In this document: positions 34,879-45,577 of the stretch, piece after piece | How the letters are laid out: each line of letters begins with the position of its first letter | Numbering within the stretch: the stretch's first letter is position 1 | Source of the DNA: Deltaproteobacteria bacterium | GTDB lineage: Bacteria; Myxococcota_C; UBA6777 | NCBI GenBank assembly: GCA_006226375.1 | Contig: SBHC01000059.1 | Coordinates: 1 to 64,000 of the forward strand | Direction: 5' to 3' | DNA: 64,000 nt | The notes under the pieces: generated by a model | Told to the model about the DNA's origin: nothing | Seen by the model: the letters and a program-made list of their open reading frames with translations, nothing else | The model's database searches: none | Program-made: the position numbers and the translations under genes

Positions 34879-36069
34879 TTATTCCAATTCTCGGAAACTG
34901 GGAATTTGAAACAGGTGTTTGATCACTTCATCAAAATAATCGGGCAGGTATTGATTCCATACCTGGATGGGGAGCTGAGAAATTGTGGTGCGGGGCGAGA
35001 TACCCCATGCAAAGATATATTCCATCAAGTAGCTGACATTTCGTGCAAGGTGGCCCCGGTACGACTGCTGCTTTCGCTGACGAAGGAGGCGCTCCTCATG
35101 CATGCTGCGGCCGATCTCTGACTCCAGGACTTCCTCGTAGTGGGTAAGGATCAACTCAATGTGGATGGAGGGCTCGCCGGTGCTGACAAAGCGATGAAAG
35201 GCCTGTTGGGCCGCTGCTGGATCCATGCCCCGCAGCTTTAATCGTTCCAACGCTTCGGGCGAGAGGGGAGGGGCAAGAAGCTTCTCCCGATCTGGGAAGT
35301 ACCGAATGACAAGGTTGGTTGCGTTGTAGTGTCCGCGGTGGTGTTCAATCTCTACCCACTCGCACCGTGGATCTTGCTCTATTAATTCATACACATCTCG
35401 ACGCTGCTCAGGCTCCACCACGACTTTGATACCCAGCACGTCCTCGATCACAAACTCAAGGTGGGAGTCAAACAAGTCGCCGTGTTGAAGTTCGGCGCTC
35501 AGCTTTCGTTCGGCTCGTTCAAACTCGTCGATGAGGGCTTCGCTGGCCACCGACCATGGCTGCTGCCAGGATCCTTGGGCCGCCTGGGTTTCCACATTGG
35601 CGCGGGCTCCCAGTTGGGTGTGGATGTAGTCGATGATGCGGCGTGAGCCTTTCTCTGCGATCCGTCGAACCCGCTTGATCCGAGACGAACCCAGGTAGGC
35701 GGGCTTCCCATCGCGTTGGAACGCATACACCGCGCCCAGAAACGGGGTCTCTCGGAAGTAACGCTCCGGGTAACGGTGGTATCGTTCGATCAAGTGAAGA
35801 ATACGGTCGTTGACGTAGGGGGGATTTTGGACAAGCAGGTCCTTGAGCTCGCCTTTGGTTTCCACCTTGCGCGTATGAATGGTTTGCTGGGCGAGGTTCG
35901 AGAACAGCCAATGCGTGATCTCTCGGTTGATCCGGGCAAGCCACAGGCTGTTGTAGTTGATGAGTTCTTTGAGAAGGGGGAGGTCCGCGGGGCGCCACTG
36001 GTTGTGAAGCCACCGCCGGGTCAGGTCGGAGAACTTTTCGCGGTGAAGAAAGTTATTGATTCGAAGCAT
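34879..36069 (-). CDS. Uncharacterised protein with possible Rel/Spo-like nucleotidyltransferase core
   Basis: 396 residues. Start 36069 overlaps the stop of the preceding small gene by one base (TAATG). A helical N-terminus (1-110) precedes GAVYAFQRDGKPAYLGSSRIKRVRRIAEKGSRR (112-144), then EDVLGIKVVVEPEQRRDVYELI (209-230) and GHYNATNLVIRYFPD (246-260). The order R-x-K...D-x-x-G-I...HYxAxxLV recalls the synthetase core of RelA/SpoT proteins, but the spacing between the first two motifs is longer than normal. The C-terminal 130 residues are helical. Treat the (p)ppGpp link as a hypothesis. Confidence 0.6.
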   Translation of the reverse strand: MLRINNFLHREKFSDLTRRWLHNQWRPADLPLLKELINYNSLWLARINREITHWLFSNLAQQTIHTRKVETKGELKDLLVQNPPYVNDRILHLIERYHRYPERYFRETPFLGAVYAFQRDGKPAYLGSSRIKRVRRIAEKGSRRIIDYIHTQLGARANVETQAAQGSWQQPWSVASEALIDEFERAERKLSAELQHGDLFDSHLEFVIEDVLGIKVVVEPEQRRDVYELIEQDPRCEWVEIEHHRGHYNATNLVIRYFPDREKLLAPPLSPEALERLKLRGMDPAAAQQAFHRFVSTGEPSIHIELILTHYEEVLESEIGRSMHEERLLRQRKQQSYRGHLARNVSYLMEYIFAWGISPRTTISQLPIQVWNQYLPDYFDEVIKHLFQIPSFRELE

Positions 36070-36314
36070 TAAAACTCACGATCCACATGAATAGGCCCGG
36101 GTCGAACTCCGGGGGCTGAGACGACTTCCATCACTCGGGTTCTGCGTCGATGGGGCTGCTCTTGCAAACGCTCAATCACATCTTGAAATTTCCGAGCCCG
36201 CTCTGCCTCTTGTGCGTCCACTCTGCGAACCCGTTGTGAGGATTCGTGCCAACGAATGGGATCAACGGGTGCTGCGGTCGTACTTCCTACAGGGGCAATG
36301 GCGGAAATTCGCAT
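36069..36314 (-). CDS. Small hypothetical protein coupled to the Rel/Spo-like gene
   Basis: 81 residues, starting MRISAIAPVGSTTAAPVDP and continuing with a basic helix (RVRRVDAQEAERARKFQDVIERLQEQ) and an RRRTRVMEVV segment. GGAG lies upstream. Its TAA shares a base with the ATG of the next gene, a strong sign that both are real and co-translated. No family is recognised. Confidence 0.55.
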   Translation of the reverse strand: MRISAIAPVGSTTAAPVDPIRWHESSQRVRRVDAQEAERARKFQDVIERLQEQPHRRRTRVMEVVSAPGVRPGPIHVDREF

Positions 36315-36587
36315 AAACTCATGTCTCCTTCTCAGGTGGCAAGTCGGGTGTCCAGGGTGCTGGGACAGAGTGTATGGCAGACGGCGCTGGGTGGGCTCGT
36401 TGGACAGTCGTCACAGAACCGCTGCACCCCCATGACGTCCGCCTTTGATGCGGTTGGGGAGATTTGCATCTTCTGGCCAACGATGGTATATCAAACCGTC
36501 TGTGAAGTCAAAGCCATCCTACACCGCCCCGAGCGTTTTTTGCCGGGCTATGCCTGTCAAACAAGTCAAGGCTTTAGGTGGCATACA

Positions 36588-37640
36588 ATGACTCACTTCT
36601 GTAACGGAGCAACGGCAGTGTCTGGTGAACACAAACCACCCCAACTGGAACGAGGAGAGCGGCCCACGCCGAAAGTCTCCCATACATTGCCCATGGAAGA
36701 AAACGCGTTACCTTCGTTTGTGACCCAGGAAGTGGAAGTGAAGGCCTGGGGTGAGGACGAATTGTGGGATGCTCTTCTGTTGCTCTCGGGCCATCAAGCT
36801 GGCCAACTTGTCGTGTTGCACCCCGAGCGAAACCAATGGGTGATGGGACGGGACGAAGACGTCGATGTGTTCCTGGATACGGCAGAGATCTCACGACACC
36901 ACGCCCGAATCGAGCGCCGCGAAGATGGCTCCCTGGAGGTCATGGATTTGGGGAGCACCAACGGTGTCTTTGTGAACCAAGAAAAGGTGTCTCGCCATCG
37001 CTTGGAACCGAACGACCGCATCCAATTGGGCCCTCACATGGCCATGAAGCTTTTGCTGCAATCTCCTGCAGAACTCAAGAGCTACCAGGATATGTATGTC
37101 AAATCGAATCAAGATACTTTGACAGATGTGTCCAACCGGCAGTACTTCTATGACAGCCTGGAGCAAGAGTGGTCGTTTGCCAAACGGCATCGCCTGCCCC
37201 TGTCGCTGATGATGTTGGATGTCGATCAGCTTGCCGCCATCAACTACGCTCACGGCCATGCCGTTGGGGACGAATTGTTGTGCCATCTGGCGCAGTGGTT
37301 GCAGCAAACGGTTCGGAAGGAAGACAAAATTGGGCGGTGGTCGGGTGATGGTTTTGTGGTGTTGCTGCGCGAAGTTCCCGCAGACGGAGCCCAACTTTTG
37401 GCCCAGCGACTTCTTGACTCCATAGCGCAAACTGTGTGGACATGTGCAGGACAAGACCTGACAATGACTGTTTCCATCGGCGTTGTATCGTGGAAGCGCG
37501 AAGGCGACGATGAGACAGAGGTAACACCCGAGATGTTGATCCGCAGCGTAGAACGTTGTACTCAACAAGCCAAAGAGAACGGACGGAACACAACCGCAGC
37601 ATGCGTACTACCCCAGAGCGCAGAACCCTCAGCCTCGTAA
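36588..37640 (+). CDS. FHA-GGDEF signalling protein with degenerate GGDEF motif
   Basis: The start at 36588 has AGGTGG seven bases upstream; 350 residues. FHA domain at about 65-150 (WVMGRDEDVDVFLDTAEISRHHARIER...MDLGSTNGVFVNQEKV), then a GGDEF domain (about 165-340: DTLTDVSNRQYFYDSLEQEW, LMMLDVDQLAAINYAHGHAVGDELL). The catalytic signature is SGDGF (about 252-256) instead of GGDEF: the metal-binding Glu is Gly. It is therefore probably not a diguanylate cyclase but could bind GTP or act as a scaffold. Possibly co-transcribed with the tail-anchored protein gene 26 bases downstream. Confidence 0.9.
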   Translation: MTHFCNGATAVSGEHKPPQLERGERPTPKVSHTLPMEENALPSFVTQEVEVKAWGEDELWDALLLLSGHQAGQLVVLHPERNQWVMGRDEDVDVFLDTAEISRHHARIERREDGSLEVMDLGSTNGVFVNQEKVSRHRLEPNDRIQLGPHMAMKLLLQSPAELKSYQDMYVKSNQDTLTDVSNRQYFYDSLEQEWSFAKRHRLPLSLMMLDVDQLAAINYAHGHAVGDELLCHLAQWLQQTVRKEDKIGRWSGDGFVVLLREVPADGAQLLAQRLLDSIAQTVWTCAGQDLTMTVSIGVVSWKREGDDETEVTPEMLIRSVERCTQQAKENGRNTTAACVLPQSAEPSAS

Positions 37641-37666
37641 GGCTGTTAGGATGTTGAGGAGAACAG

Positions 37667-38164
37667 ATGCAACCGGATTCCAATGAACTGCAGCGATTGT
37701 CGCAGAACTGGATCGCGATTACCTGGCAATTGGGTGATCGAGAACGTCAGCTACGTCGCAGTTTGGTCTCTTTGGAAGAGACCCTGGGAGAGGTCATGCA
37801 GCGCGCTTTGATGGAAGCGTGCGTGATGGGATTCCTCAACAAAAAAATAGCGTTCACTGAGCCCGAGGAATTTGGCTCCCAGTGGCAAGTGTTTGTCTTT
37901 CGTGATGGTGCTGAGACGAGTCTGCCTCTCGATCAACGTGTAGCTGCCTTGGAGCTGTCGTCGGAAGAACGTTTGATCTTCCGTCCACAGACAGTGTCTC
38001 CTGAGAGCGCCAGCTCCTTGGACGACTCTCCCATGAACACGGGCCTGCCCCAATCGTTCATCAAAGCCCCTCCCGCTCGTCGTGGTAGTAGCCTCATTAC
38101 CTATGTCTTGATCTTTGCTCTGCTTGTTCTTGTCGGACTGGTCGTTCTTCTGCTGTTCAAATAA
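37667..38164 (+). CDS. Tail-anchored hypothetical protein
   Basis: 165 residues with AGGAG before the start. A cytoplasmic helical region (LQRLSQNWIAITWQLGDRERQLRRSLVSLEETLGEVMQRALMEA), a small domain, a Ser/Pro-rich linker, and one C-terminal membrane helix (LITYVLIFALLVLVGLVVLLLF). It lies 26 bases behind the FHA-GGDEF gene and may be its membrane partner. No family is recognised. Confidence 0.6.
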   Translation: MQPDSNELQRLSQNWIAITWQLGDRERQLRRSLVSLEETLGEVMQRALMEACVMGFLNKKIAFTEPEEFGSQWQVFVFRDGAETSLPLDQRVAALELSSEERLIFRPQTVSPESASSLDDSPMNTGLPQSFIKAPPARRGSSLITYVLIFALLVLVGLVVLLLFK

Positions 38165-38285
38165 ACACATCCCTCATGGTGAATGGAACAAGGCTGCGAA
38201 CGACATGGGTCGCGAGGTTGGGGACGCAAGCCGGTCTCAGTCTCCACGAACGCTCGTGTTTTTTGTTTCTCTTTGACAAGCTGAG

Positions 38286-39716
38286 GTGCGTGTGACTTCT
38301 TCGGATGACCTGGAAATTCTTCTCTCCTCCTCCAATGACGAGGAGCTGCAAAGCTTCTTAAACCTGCTACAGCGAGATGAGTTGCTGGGGCTCGTACAAG
38401 AGCTCTCCTTCCAATACGCCCACAAGATCTTCCCCTGCTTGCACCCTTCGGATGTCGCGTTTTTGTTGGCCAAGTTGCCTTCCGAAGAGTGGGATACGAT
38501 CCTCAAACAGCTCAACCGGGAGCAGCTCCCTTCGTTGCTCACAGAGTTGGAGGACCCTGAACTTCTCTACATCCTGGAGCACATCCACGAGCAACAACTC
38601 CCTCAGCTTTTGCGTGAGATGGAATCCGATGATGCGGCTGACATCCTGGGTGTCTTGCCGCTAGAGACGGCACGCCGCGTACTGGGGCAGATGGAGCCTG
38701 ATGAAGCTCGACGTCTGCGTCGCTTGCTGCAGTACCCTTCCGACACTGCTGGCGGTTTGATGCAGACGGAGATGGTTCGCGTCTCGCACGACGCGACCGT
38801 GCAGGAGGCGATCCAGGAGGTTCGTCGTTTGGTCGAAAGCTCCGAAAGTGAGCTGGACATCTTTGAGGTCTTTGTTGTGAACGAGATGGAGCAGCTTGAA
38901 GGCAATGTCTCGTTGGGTCGGTTGATCCTGGCGCGCTCCCATACACCCATCGCTGAGTTGGTCGATTCGGAGGTGTACTGGGTTCCTGTCGATATGGATC
39001 AGGAAGAGGTCGCCTCCTACATTCAACAGTACAACCTCGTGTCTCTGCCCGTGTTGGATCACAACCGTGTGCTGTTGGGCCGTATTACTGTTGACGATAT
39101 CGTAGACGTCATGGAAGAAGAAGCCTCCGAGGATATCTTTCAGATGGCTGGGGTGGCTGGTGACGATGTTGTGTACGACAGGACCTTGCGCAGCGCCATG
39201 CTGCGTCTTCCCTGGCTGATCACCAACTTGTTTGGTGGGTTGCTGACCGGTTTTCTCATGCTGTCGTTCAAAGGAAGCCTGAGCGAAAAGCTCATGGTGG
39301 TGCTGGTTGCTTTTGTTCCCGTGATTACTGGAATGGGCGGGAACGTTGGGACGCAATCGTCAAGCATCACCGTTCGAGGCTTTGCCATTGGTCGGATCGA
39401 TCTCGCCAATTATGCCCGTTACCTTTTCAAGGAGATGCGGGTGGGGGCTTTGATGGGTCTTGTGTGTGGTTCCTCTCTGAGTCTGGTGGGGTGGGTCTGG
39501 TACGGTCATCCCAGTCTAGGAATTGTCATTGGGTTGGCGCTGTTTTGTGCCATGACCGTTGCTGCGTCCATGGGAGCCATCTTTCCTGCGATCTTTCAAT
39601 GGCTCAAAGTTGATCCAGCGCTGGCTTCTGGTCCTTTTGTCACAACCTTCAACGATGTCACAGGGATCGTCATTTACTTCTCTATGGCGCTGGGTTTTCG
39701 CTCTTGGCTGCTTTGA
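38286..39716 (+). CDS. mgtE: Magnesium transporter MgtE
   Basis: MgtE is a Mg2+-gated channel/transporter of the inner membrane. The 476-residue product starts at GTG 38286 (or 38292). Domains in order: MgtE N superhelix (about 15-130), two CBS domains (about 135-260: GGLMQTEMVRVSHDATVQEAIQEVRR; LVSLPVLDHNRVLLGRITVDDIVDVMEEE), and a five-helix membrane domain (about 290-476). The pore signature GMGGNVGTQSSSITVRGFA and the Mg-site segment DPALASGPFVTTFNDVTGI are intact. No neighbour suggests a special role. Confidence 0.96.
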   Translation: MRVTSSDDLEILLSSSNDEELQSFLNLLQRDELLGLVQELSFQYAHKIFPCLHPSDVAFLLAKLPSEEWDTILKQLNREQLPSLLTELEDPELLYILEHIHEQQLPQLLREMESDDAADILGVLPLETARRVLGQMEPDEARRLRRLLQYPSDTAGGLMQTEMVRVSHDATVQEAIQEVRRLVESSESELDIFEVFVVNEMEQLEGNVSLGRLILARSHTPIAELVDSEVYWVPVDMDQEEVASYIQQYNLVSLPVLDHNRVLLGRITVDDIVDVMEEEASEDIFQMAGVAGDDVVYDRTLRSAMLRLPWLITNLFGGLLTGFLMLSFKGSLSEKLMVVLVAFVPVITGMGGNVGTQSSSITVRGFAIGRIDLANYARYLFKEMRVGALMGLVCGSSLSLVGWVWYGHPSLGIVIGLALFCAMTVAASMGAIFPAIFQWLKVDPALASGPFVTTFNDVTGIVIYFSMALGFRSWLL

Positions 39717-39899
39717 CCCCAATTGTCTGTGATGCAAGATGGAGGAAGAGGAGAACAGGAAACTTGTGGTTCTTTGTCTGACACGACATGCGCAGGGTTC
39801 TTGTACTCAAGGGAAAGCTCCGCTAACATGCACATGGATAGAAACGAATGTTGGATAAACTGCTGCGTTCCAGATCGGAAGCGAGCAGAGGAGCGGTGA

Positions 39900-41741
<1,842 letters not shown>

Positions 41742-41744
41742 CGG

Positions 41745-44700
41745 ATGTCCGAACAGCGTGCAACCATTGTGGCCTACATTGAAAAAGGCCTGCACTGTTT
41801 CAGCATCGGTCAGTTTGAAGAGGCACGCTCTTTCTGGAACAAGGCACTGGAGCTTGATCCACACAACGCCCAAGTGCAAGAGTTCCTTCAGTATGTTTCG
41901 CCCCAGGCGTCGGCGACGCCGTTGTCACAACCCTCCGCTCCTGCAGTCTCACGGGTCACTCCGCTGCCGCCAACATCCCCCCGTCCCACAACGCCACCAG
42001 GTGGTGTCCCTGTGACAGATGGCAGTGATTCTCGTTGGGGGGTTTGGCCCCCTCTTCAGGCAAGTACAGGTCCGGTGGCTCCTTCCCTTGATGAGGTGGA
42101 AGAAGCCTGGCTTCCTCAAGAAGATGATCTGCCATGGGAAGATAGCACTACCAGCCCACCACGAGGCAATCCAGGGCCGCGAGTCCCTCACCCAGGGCCT
42201 CCTTCGGAAGAGCACCCTCCGTTTCATCGAAGCGGTATGCCGGGTTCCAACAGCGGCCAATTTCCTCGGTATTCACAGTCAGGAATGCATGGACGTCCTG
42301 CTCCAGGGACTGGGCAGTTTGAGGCGTATCGTGGCCAACGCCCAACGGGTCCTCGTGGCTACTCGGGGCCCACTCATTCCCAGCACAACATGCGAGGACC
42401 GCAGCGTCATCCTTCTGGGATGTACCCAACACCTTCGGGGGTCCATCAACACACTCCTCCTTCTGGGATTCATCAGGCCCCGCCTTCTGGGATTCATCCG
42501 GCTCCGCCTTCTGGGTTTCATCCGAGTTCTCCCTCTCTCCATGGACGAAGCGCTCCATCAGGCGTTTATCCAGACAACAGTTCTCGTCGAGGGGGACAAA
42601 AGCCAGATCTATCGACTCGGTTCTTGCCGTCATTAAACCAACGTCAGGTGAACCCCAACGAGTTGTTGCAAGAAGGTTCATCCAATCAGGCCAATATTCA
42701 CGACGAATGGGCAGCTCCCGCTGACGCCTTCTCTGAGGTTCCCTCTTCACCAAGTCGAGTTGAAAATTCTGCGATGGGTAGTGCGCCACGGACCGATTCT
42801 GGGCGCAGCAAGGAAGATCTATCCACCCGTTACCTTCAGACTGTATCGAAGAAGCAACAGGTTGCTCCCGAAGACTTGCTCGGGGAGGCTCCTGCATCTT
42901 CAACGTCTTTGCCGGGTGCATCAACGCAGTCTTCTGCGTCGTATGTGTCTGTGGATGAGTTTTCGGCTCAAAACGTCAGAGGGCGAGATCGCTCCACGCG
43001 GATGATCTCTTCGGTGGGTACAGGCAATATTTCTCCCGACGAGTTGAAAGATCTCATTGGAGAGGATACCCAGGACAACCCTTCACCGTTTGCGGATGGA
43101 ACTCCAGATACACCGTTGTCCAATGATATGCACCCAGCGGCAACAGGTGACTCTCCATCCTTGCTCCACATTCAAGCTGTGACCGGAAGCATTGGAGACC
43201 GCTCCACCCGCAACGTTCCTACCATTCGTTCTGGCGCTGCGCCTGCTGATCTTGTTCCCGGGTTGTCTCCGGATGACCCAACGGAGGTGCAACCCATTCC
43301 TTTTGGTGGCGAGCAGAATCCTATATTTGGAACATCACAGGCTTCCAAAAGTGAAGACCTCTCGACCCGAATGTTCAGTCCGTTGCCTGCATCTCCCAGC
43401 CAACTTCTTCCTGAAGATGACTTCTTGGATGTGGAGCTTTTTGGGGAAGCTGGGGGTGAGAAACAGAGCGCTGCTCCGATTACCCAAAACCCGCGCAACA
43501 AGCGCTCGATGGGTACAAAAGACTCCGCTTTTTTTCAAGAAGAGTCGTTGTCTACGCGGCTGATGGAGCCTGTTCCTCCACAGCAAGATCACCCCACCAT
43601 TCCTGCGGATAACGAACAACCTGCCAACGACCTCGATTTTCTATTGGGCAACGACTCTTTCAGCTCGCTGGATGTTTTGCCCGAAAGTAACGATGAACCC
43701 ATCGACGTGTTCAGCGAAGACTCTATCGAGGTTGTGTTTGTCTCGGAGGAGGACAAACAACAGGCTCGCGTGCAAAGCATTGAACCGATGGGCTCAGGGA
43801 GCTTTACGACGCTGGACCGCTCCTCTGTTCCCCCGTCTAAACCTGCGATAACAGGCGATCCATGGGGCGAAGCCGATACCGGGGAGTTTGAAGTACCGGT
43901 CTCTATTGGAGGTCCTGCAACTTCGTTTGAGACGGCGGAGACTGGCGAGTTTGACGAACCAGGCAAGAAGTCAAAGCAACCTATTCATGTTCGCAAACGT
44001 CAGAACGCCTTTACCACTGCTGATACGGGTGAGTTCGATGAACCCCGAGAGCCTGTAAAAGTCCGTCAAGGGCGCATGCCGATGCAGCGTGCGCAAACGT
44101 CAGAAGTGACAGCATCTCAATCCCCGGTCTTTGTGGAGAAAGGAACGCGTCTGGAGCAACCTCCTGTTCCATCCATCACGGAGAGCCAGCGGGTTCCTTT
44201 GGATCCAGACGGTCCGTTCGAACCGATGAGTGCTCCACCCAGCGCTCACCACAACGCATTTACGAATGACCCTGCAACAGCAGAGACGATGTTGGCTGGG
44301 CAAGCTGTCTCACAGACAGGACCGATCGCGGTTCAGAGGAAAGAAGACAACGTCTTTGAGATGCCAACGTCCGCACAAAAGGATGAGCCTTCTCTGGAAG
44401 ATTCTGGCGCGGGAGATGATCTGGGCATTCTTCTCAGCGGGATTGAAGACCTTCTGGCCGAAGAAGACTTCATTGGTGCGAAAGAGCTCTTGGATGTTGC
44501 AGTCCAGCAGGCGCCCGAAAACCCAAAAATTAAGATCCTCTACCAACTTTGCGAGAAGAAGGTCTCTGAGATCTTCCGTCAGGACTTCCACTCACTTGAC
44601 GAAACTCCCAAGATCAAAATCAACATGGGAGATATACTGGCTCTGCGCCTGAATCACCGCGATGGTTACATTCTTTCCCAGATTGATGGAATGACATCGA

Positions 44701-44795
44701 TCGCGGACCTCCTCGCGATCAGCGGCTTTGAGGAGGATGAATTGTTTATGATCTTGGGCCAACTGGTGCATCGTGGTGTCATTGATATGACCTGA
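41745..44795 (+). CDS. Large disordered TPR protein with repeated STR and TGEF motifs and DUF4388-like C-terminus
   Basis: 1016 residues. An N-terminal TPR (about 1-45: YIEKGLHCFSIGQFEEARSFWNKALELDPHNAQVQEFL) is followed by ~850 mostly disordered residues. These include a PPSGIHQ/PPSGIHP repeat (about 230-260), six short (D/R)xSTR motifs each followed by a Pro-x-(D/E)-L segment (near 288, 358, 417, 487, 539 and 603), and three (A/E)DTGEF(D/E)xP motifs (near 712, 733, 761). The C-terminal ~125 residues form a TPR-like pair and a domain LNHRDGYILSQIDGMTSIADLLAISGFEEDELFMILGQLVHRGVIDM of the DUF4388 kind. STR motifs could be kinase sites for FHA readers. Translationally coupled to the Hsp70 gene. 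Confidence 0.82.
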   Translation: MSEQRATIVAYIEKGLHCFSIGQFEEARSFWNKALELDPHNAQVQEFLQYVSPQASATPLSQPSAPAVSRVTPLPPTSPRPTTPPGGVPVTDGSDSRWGVWPPLQASTGPVAPSLDEVEEAWLPQEDDLPWEDSTTSPPRGNPGPRVPHPGPPSEEHPPFHRSGMPGSNSGQFPRYSQSGMHGRPAPGTGQFEAYRGQRPTGPRGYSGPTHSQHNMRGPQRHPSGMYPTPSGVHQHTPPSGIHQAPPSGIHPAPPSGFHPSSPSLHGRSAPSGVYPDNSSRRGGQKPDLSTRFLPSLNQRQVNPNELLQEGSSNQANIHDEWAAPADAFSEVPSSPSRVENSAMGSAPRTDSGRSKEDLSTRYLQTVSKKQQVAPEDLLGEAPASSTSLPGASTQSSASYVSVDEFSAQNVRGRDRSTRMISSVGTGNISPDELKDLIGEDTQDNPSPFADGTPDTPLSNDMHPAATGDSPSLLHIQAVTGSIGDRSTRNVPTIRSGAAPADLVPGLSPDDPTEVQPIPFGGEQNPIFGTSQASKSEDLSTRMFSPLPASPSQLLPEDDFLDVELFGEAGGEKQSAAPITQNPRNKRSMGTKDSAFFQEESLSTRLMEPVPPQQDHPTIPADNEQPANDLDFLLGNDSFSSLDVLPESNDEPIDVFSEDSIEVVFVSEEDKQQARVQSIEPMGSGSFTTLDRSSVPPSKPAITGDPWGEADTGEFEVPVSIGGPATSFETAETGEFDEPGKKSKQPIHVRKRQNAFTTADTGEFDEPREPVKVRQGRMPMQRAQTSEVTASQSPVFVEKGTRLEQPPVPSITESQRVPLDPDGPFEPMSAPPSAHHNAFTNDPATAETMLAGQAVSQTGPIAVQRKEDNVFEMPTSAQKDEPSLEDSGAGDDLGILLSGIEDLLAEEDFIGAKELLDVAVQQAPENPKIKILYQLCEKKVSEIFRQDFHSLDETPKIKINMGDILALRLNHRDGYILSQIDGMTSIADLLAISGFEEDELFMILGQLVHRGVIDMT

Positions 44796-44849
44796 GATAT
44801 CGTGCTTGGTACAGCTCTTTCTCGTGAGCAACCTTCAAAGGTTTGTTAC

Positions 44850-45042
44850 GCTCTTTGACAATCGCATGGGTTTCTAGATGTAGGCTTCCTGACCAGATGT
44901 GTTTGGCTTCGGTCAATCGCTGGTCATCTCCGCAAGGAGGTTTTCTCTGCTTAAGCGTTTGGGATACGAACGCTCAGGAGAAAGGTTCGTGTGAAGTGAT
45001 AGGAAGGGTAACGAAAAAGCGTTCGAGAAGGGCTTTTTTCGT
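44850..45042 (+). ncRNA. Structured RNA candidate, copy B, with terminator
   Basis: Same layout as copy A: GCTCTTTG (44850-44857, extended to GCTCTTTGACA, which resembles the rrn boxA antitermination signal), GTAGGCTTCCTGA (44880-44892), stem I GACCAG/CTGGTC (44891-44896 with 44920-44925) with inner hairpin TTGGC-UUCG-GTCAA, hairpin II CTCC-GCAA-GGAG (44928-44939), hairpin III with outer stem TTTCTC/GAGAAA (44942-44947 with 44978-44983) and loop TTTGGGATACGAA. Relative to copy A, stem I has two compensatory pair changes, hairpin II has different pairs, and the inner stem of hairpin III changes G-C to C-G. A strong terminator ends the unit at 45042. No plus-strand gene follows. Confidence 0.75.
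45011..45042 (+). terminator. Terminator of RNA copy B
   Basis: ACGAAAAAGC (45011-45020), loop GTTCGAGAAGG, GCTTTTTTCGT (45032-45042). The A-rich and T-rich arms make it work as an intrinsic terminator in both directions. It marks the 3' end of the RNA about 60 bases after hairpin III. Confidence 0.88.
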
Positions 45043-45577
45043 GTAGGCAGCAGCAGCCGGCCGGTTGTGTTCACATCGCCGTCGAACGAGAACACAATGG
45101 ACTCCCCACCGAAGCCAGCGCGAAGGCAGCGAGCGCGCGGCACTGGCCAACCACGTTGAAGTGGCAGGGCGGTGAACGTGAGTCGTTGGCCACCCGCCAG
45201 CGCTGGAACAACGCAGCACCAAGAAGGTCACCCCCGACCATGACGGCCAGGGGCACCCACTGGGATCCCTGGGGTGGATGGTCTTGTAGACGTGTGCGGC
45301 GGTCACGGAATTCATTCCGGCACGCAAGCTCGACGTCGCCCACCGTGCAGCAGACCCGCCTCGTCTGCCAGCGTACCGCTGACGGAGCAGGTCCCGCACC
45401 CGACCAACCCACCAAGGTCCGCCAGGCGGCTCGACGTCCCCTTCCAGTACGCTGGGGTCCACATGGGCGTCGATCTCTCCCACACCCTGTTCCTGCTCGG
45501 CTACTTCTTCGGCATCTTCACATTCTATTAACGCTACATGGAGAAACCATGCAGAGTCTTTTGTCGGCCGCTGTGAG
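45043..45577. other. GC-rich gene-poor island behind RNA copy B
   Basis: 535 bases without an intact gene. The sequence is more GC-rich than either flank. On the minus strand, protein-like stretches occur in different frames (WVPLAVMVGGDLLGAALFQRW; FGGESIVFSFDGDVNTTGRLLLP), as expected of a frameshifted relic. On the plus strand the last ~100 bases read GVDLSHTLFLLGYFFGIFTFY and stop at 45529-45531. An inverted repeat TTGTGTTC/GAACACAA lies at about 45064-45097. I see no transposase or integrase. Confidence 0.4.
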
